A stretch of DNA of 64,000 nucleotides from Climacium dendroides (taxonomy: Eukaryota; Streptophyta; Bryopsida; Hypnales; Climaciaceae): assembly GCA_950106755.1 (NCBI GenBank), contig OX467091.1, positions 13,099,538-13,163,537 of the forward strand. Reading direction: 5' to 3'. The position numbers and the translations under genes are program-made. A model generated the notes under the pieces. It had not been told where the DNA came from. It ran no database searches and was given only the letters and a program-made list of their open reading frames with translations. Each line of letters starts with the position of its first letter. Positions within the stretch are counted from its first letter, which is position 1. This document shows positions 59,560-64,000 of this stretch, piece after piece.

Positions 59560-61600
59560 GAGATTCAATCTGGCTCTCACTCCGCAAGTCTGGTTGAAGA
59601 GAACTTTTGGTATAACTGAGGGAGAGAGTACAGGCACCGCATTCCCTTCTTGTCAGAGGGGAGGGCCAGTGCAAATGTGGAGAGAATTTGTGAACTCAGT
59701 ATAGCACTGTCCACACCAGTCGCTTCAATTGCCTACGTATTCCAACTTCTTCAAAGACTAGGAGATTAGGTTCTATTTCTCACATCCGAATATTTCAGCA
59801 TTTGCACTAACAAGCTTCCTTGAACATTTGAGCATTGCGCAAATGATCGGACGGAAGTGCATTTGAGACTAGTTCATGCCAACTGGCGAGGTCCCTAGAG
59901 TGCATTCATCCTGCGAACGATCAATACCGTCCCCGATACCGTCACAAAGATACAAATGACACTGATTAAGTCGTCCGATCGGTTCCTGGTCCTCATCGTC
60001 GTCCATCCTCCTTCAGTATCACATCCTCAGAAAAGTATTATGCTACTGATATGGGGAACTTACTCCTCTCATCAAAACCAATGCAGAATGAGAAAGAGCT
60101 GTTCTGTTTCCCACATCAGTAACATTATAGTTTTCACCAATGTGTGCTGGCCAACGCGATATGGAGACCATCAATTGTCGCCACTGTTTTGAAGACCTCA
60201 GTCTACTGCAACACATGATCACCTCATTCGACAATGGCGTCAGGTGCAAATCATTCTCAACAGCCAGGACATTAGCACAGAAATAATGAATCGATGTAGC
60301 GTACATTGGTAGGGAATGGATTGTAAGAATACGTTATTACCGATGGTTGGTGATAAAACCAATGGACCGTATGCTCTGAATCAAGCTCCGTAGTATTAGA
60401 AAAAGCGATCATGCAGCAGCATTTTCAGATTCCACGACAGTAGCAACATTCGCAAGAAATCCTGGTCGTCACTCGAATGACGAGACATTCTAGTAGTTCA
60501 CGACCATATCTGATTTTTCGAAGTGACAGCAAATGATGAGTTCTTCATCAAACCATTGGTTTATCAAAAACTCGAACGAGCAGGTACGTCTTTCACGAAG
60601 ATGATTGCGAACCGAAGAATGACCACGCACCATAACCACCTGCAACACGAAGTCAAGAAGTGCGCACAAAATATTGCATGAAACACGAGTTATCAATTTC
60701 ACATCACTGAGCACATGCATTATTCTCAACTGCAGCTTCTTCCGCTGAGAAAAAAAAAAGAGAATAATCAATCCATCGTTGCCCTCCACAACTTTCCGCT
60801 TAATAAGCAAAGTCGCCATTTACCATACGATCTGCCCGTAACGTAGACGCCGTGCGATCAGTCCACAAGCAGCTCGACTTTCGAAATATTCCGAATAGCA
60901 TTTGACCATCCACATTGGTACAGAACTTCTACCTTCGTCAGCATCAGCGCACTCGTGACAACACTCGTGACAAACAGTGTAACGTCTCGATCCAATCTTG
61001 GAATATTCCTACGAACGGTTTCGGAGCTTTACAATGTATGACAAAATTAGCACATACTACTAAAGATCGACTGTTTGCTTCAACCGATGATTGCGAACAA
61101 ACGACCTCCTATAATCTCACACCAAATCAACTAAGTAAGCTCATGCATTCGAACAGATAACATAATCTGATAAACGCCATAGGAATAGAAGACCAAGAAG
61201 TGCACCGAGCATTGACAAACAAAGTGACACAGTGCGCTGATGTTGAAGGAGGTAGAGTCTCTGCACAGAAGAACGAAATTGAATCCAGTCAAATTGAATC
61301 CCGTCAAGTTGAATCTGCCTATATATAATTCCAAGTGCGCAAGAGCAAAGATAGAGCACCAAATGACGGATAGTCCAGTAGGTCGCTGATGAAATCCCCA
61401 AGGTCAGCTAGAAGAAGATAAGGAATTAGCCATAAACCGTGAGACTTATATTGGCATGGACGTTTGTCGACTTCTGAACTGTTCATGGTTACAATAGAGT
61501 GTCCTTATTCGCTCGCAGCCGGAGTAGGGCGAGAATGGTTAACGTGACGACGGCGCGAGTTCCGAGCGAAAGCTGCTTCACAAGTTTCAAGCGATTTGAC
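59560..61600. other. GC-moderate region without a recognised gene
   Basis: CpG is retained and the base composition resembles genic DNA, but no frame of either strand was assigned to a family. Short internal repeats (actcgtgacaa twice near 60952; ttgaatc-cgtcaa three times near 61272-61313) are present. It may be a decayed gene or a non-coding transcript. Confidence 0.3.
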
Positions 61601-61702
61601 CTAAGTTAGAAGCCTACAACTCTGACCGAGAGCCATCGCCGAGGCCATCGCCATAGCCATAGCTCGTCGCGCTCACTCCCGCCTCGTGACACCCCTTGTG
61701 AA

Positions 61703-61829
61703 ATGGACCCTACCGGTGTCGGATTTAGCAAAAAGGAGGAACTATTATTAACGCTGATGGCGCAGCCGTTTCTCAACTTCGTACTGCAGATGAAACCACA
61801 TCCACTTCTTGCTCTCGGGGAAAAAAATG
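61703..61829 (+). other. Possible first coding exon of an unidentified gene
   Basis: An ATG at 61703 opens a frame of 42 codons that runs into a consensus donor (aatg|gtgagt) at 61829/61830. The predicted start MDPTGVGFSKKEELLLTLM followed by AQPFLNFVLQMKPHPLLAL is hydrophobic-amphipathic and protein-like. The preceding 250 bases are GC-rich with CpG, like other gene starts here. The following exon could not be fixed; an acceptor near 61860 gives only a short continuation, and the DNA beyond is repeat-rich. No family was recognised. Confidence 0.35.
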
Positions 61830-61911
61830 GTGAGTGACGAGGATTCAATGGCAACTTCAGAAAAAGTCTACCATGAAAGAATTATGGTGGGTATTGCTTG
61901 AGAGAAAATAG

Positions 61912-62098
61912 AGTTACTTGGAAAGTGTGTGCAATAAGGGACCATGAGCCGGAGTTTGAGAAAAACACAGGATGAAAGTACCGCACTGGAGTCAAATGGA
62001 GTCTGGTGCTACATTTCTTTTGTACTATTCTCAATTAAGCCTCCTTTTGACACCCTTGGTACAATTTGGGGTTCACTTTACAATCAACTTTAATGAAG
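61912..62098. repeat. Direct repeat, left copy (partner 63425-63598)
   Basis: Both copies contain agtttgagaaaaa, tggtgct, a ttattctcaatta/ctattcttagtta segment and cctcaaacacc or cctccttttgacacc in the same order. The copies lie 1.5 kb apart and may be ends of one element or two insertions. Confidence 0.6.
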
Positions 62099-62099
62099 T

Positions 62100-63420
62100 G
62101 TCAACTGGAAGAGTCAAGTATTTTGAATCTCTTTGAAGTCAATTGGTCGTACCTATAGCTTTCATTTGTTTCACTATGTACAATAGTATGGTAGTGTCTA
62201 GAAAGGATATATGATTTTCTAAGTCAATTCCATCAATGTGCATTCTTATTCAATTGCAATCCAAGTAATTTTCAATTATATTAGCTTGAGATTAGCTTTT
62301 ATACCTCTCATTTGCAAAAAAAATGGCTCTCAATTCCATGCATGTTTCATCTCACAATAGCACGTCAAAATTACAACTTTAAACACTTATGTGCTTAAAT
62401 CAAGAATTATGAATCCTTTGTAGACTCTATTACACATAACATTCTTGAGTACAAGCATCCAAAAGTGTACTTTTTATAGTCCTATTCCAAAAAATTGTAA
62501 TGAGGTCACTTTTAGATGGTGAATAATATTATGAAACTCCTTATTGTTTTCAAATGTTATGCAATCTTGGGTTGGCCATCACCCACATTGGTTAAGTTTC
62601 TTGCACTACATATGTCTGCAATGGAGGGATTATAAAGAATCTTAAAAAAATCAAACTTAACTCACGAGTTAATTCAATTAGTATAAGAGACAAATTGAAT
62701 AGTGTCAAACTCTCCAAATTAATTTGGATGATTTTGGATTAATAGGATCTAATTAAGGTGAAATTTAAGATGAATTTCTTATTAAAGTTGGACAAAATTT
62801 GAATGAAAGTAGATGAAATAGATGAAAGTTGAATGAAAAAATACAATATTTGAGATAGTGTGAAAATAGTGTGAACCATGTTATATTTCAATTTTTTTAA
62901 ATACTATGAACTACCATAAAAATGGGCCTTATTTTATACTTAATTTGAGTGATTTCCAAATTAGTGCAAGTTAGTTTCATTAGTATAGAGCACAAGAATT
63001 GAATTATTGTAAGTGAAGGTTTGATTTAGGACTCAAACGTTGAATTTGAATTTCCACATTAGATTCCCAAGGATTCATGCCACCTCACACCATTCTCAAA
63101 ATGACATATGGCATTTACTTTGTTTTTTACAAAAATGACTTATTTTTTGCCCAATTTGATTTCATGTAGGATAATTTGTGTGTTGCCCTCTTCAAACAAA
63201 AGTAAACCAAAAATTATTAACACAATTAGAAGATAATAAAAGTCATCCTTGTCCAACATGCCTCCTTATTGCCCCGTATTTTATCCCTAGAGTAAACACT
63301 ATAATTTTTTATTTGCCACCCATGATAAAATTTGCAAATTCTGAATTCATATTTGCAATCTATGGCCTCAATTAAGATTGGAGATGTGAAGAAATAAAAA
63401 GTTTATATGGCACAAAAGAA
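62100..63420. other. AT-rich spacer, no gene seen
   Basis: No coding region was recognised between the two direct-repeat copies. Confidence 0.45.
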
Positions 63421-63424
63421 ATAA

Positions 63425-64000
63425 TTGTAAAGTGTTTGCTATGCGGGATTAGGAGCTCCAGTTTGAGAAAAAAATCAAATTGGTATGTCATGAAGTTTGG
63501 TGCTGTATTTTTTTTTGAGCTATTCTTAGTTAAACCTTCCTCAAACACCACTATTACAATTAGGGACAACTTTTAGGATTAACTCTAAAATAAGGTAAAA
63601 GCACCCAAAAGTGTCCCACTCTCCATTCTTGTACCCAAAACTACAGCTAAATGTGTCCCCAGACTTTTGTTGATGTGTCCTTCAAATGTTTAACTATGAT
63701 TCGCATTTGAAAGACACATATTTACCTTTAATTCATTGACTACTGATTTTTGCAGATTTTGATTCAAAGTCTACATATGTGACAGTTTCAATTTTTTTTT
63801 TGTGTTTAAACGCCAATTTTGACATAAAGAAACAAACACTCTGATGTCCCTCCAAATATGAGGTAAACCAACCCATTGTAGTCAGAATGAGGAGTTTGAC
63901 ATCATCTTTTCGCTTTAATTTTTCAATTTTTTTCCACATTAGTACAAGTATAAGAAACAAGTGCAATTGAAATTATATTTTTTTGACAAAGTATGAATTC
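63425..64000. repeat. Repeat-derived end of window
   Basis: 63425-63598 is the direct copy of 61912-62098. 63690-63765 is an inverted copy of 20590-20662. 63840-64000 is an inverted copy of 27155-27330, and it probably continues past the window. Confidence 0.65.

Noticed and set aside
59342..59674. 110-codon minus-strand frame with EEKWMLALLILQ repeats
   Set aside because: Its repeats follow from the 59-bp minisatellite; no homologue recognised.

Overview
The window looks like nuclear DNA of a land plant, most likely a seed-free lineage (bryophyte or lycophyte); I cannot fix the species. The evidence is plant-type gene families with GT-AG introns (a cellulose synthase-like D gene, a plant-type PTH2, an eIF1, and a long GIL1/IRKI-related coiled-coil protein), a telo-box next to the PTH2 start, and plant-style transposons. 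There is no sign of operons, Shine-Dalgarno sites, CRISPR arrays or tRNA genes.

Layout. 1-1.8 kb: the 3' part of a hAT transposase gene with an unusually long acidic tail. 2.2-3.2 kb: GC-rich simple repeats and minisatellites. 3.7-6.4 kb (-): an intronless 886-aa GIL1/IRKI-like protein with seven in-frame copies of a 72-bp coding repeat, followed upstream by a probable spliced leader. 8.1-16.5 kb: AT-rich gene desert of old repeats. 17.4-20.3 kb (-): complete seven-exon PTH2 gene whose first 5' splice junction is triplicated. 20.7-33.6 kb: gene desert carrying En/Spm-like ends, a 125-bp-arm foldback, two TA-flanked MITEs, a Tc1/mariner transposase relic, a terminal hairpin and a Harbinger-type MITE. 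38.7-42.7 kb (+): complete two-exon CSLD gene, flanked at about 8.7 kb spacing by two direct copies of a 350-bp repeat. 46.1-50.2 kb (+): decayed Ty3/gypsy polyprotein. 53.3-54.6 kb (-): complete three-exon eIF1 gene. 55-64 kb: repeats, a 59-bp minisatellite and one possible first exon at 61.7 kb.

The genes are independent single transcription units. Two serve translation (eIF1 in start-codon selection, PTH2 in recycling peptidyl-tRNA), CSLD makes cell-wall glucan in tip-growing or dividing cells, and the GIL1/IRKI-like protein is probably a plant signalling or scaffold coiled-coil protein. Exons are GC-rich and keep CpG, whereas the deserts are very AT-rich with few CpG, as expected for long-methylated transposon DNA. 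I did not find a clearly new multi-gene system. The best leads are the recent-looking repeat expansion in the GIL1/IRKI-like protein, the 95%-identical foldback whose mismatches are all transitions, the triplicated PTH2 splice junction, and a TA-flanked MITE family in which a paralogous empty site can be read inside the window.
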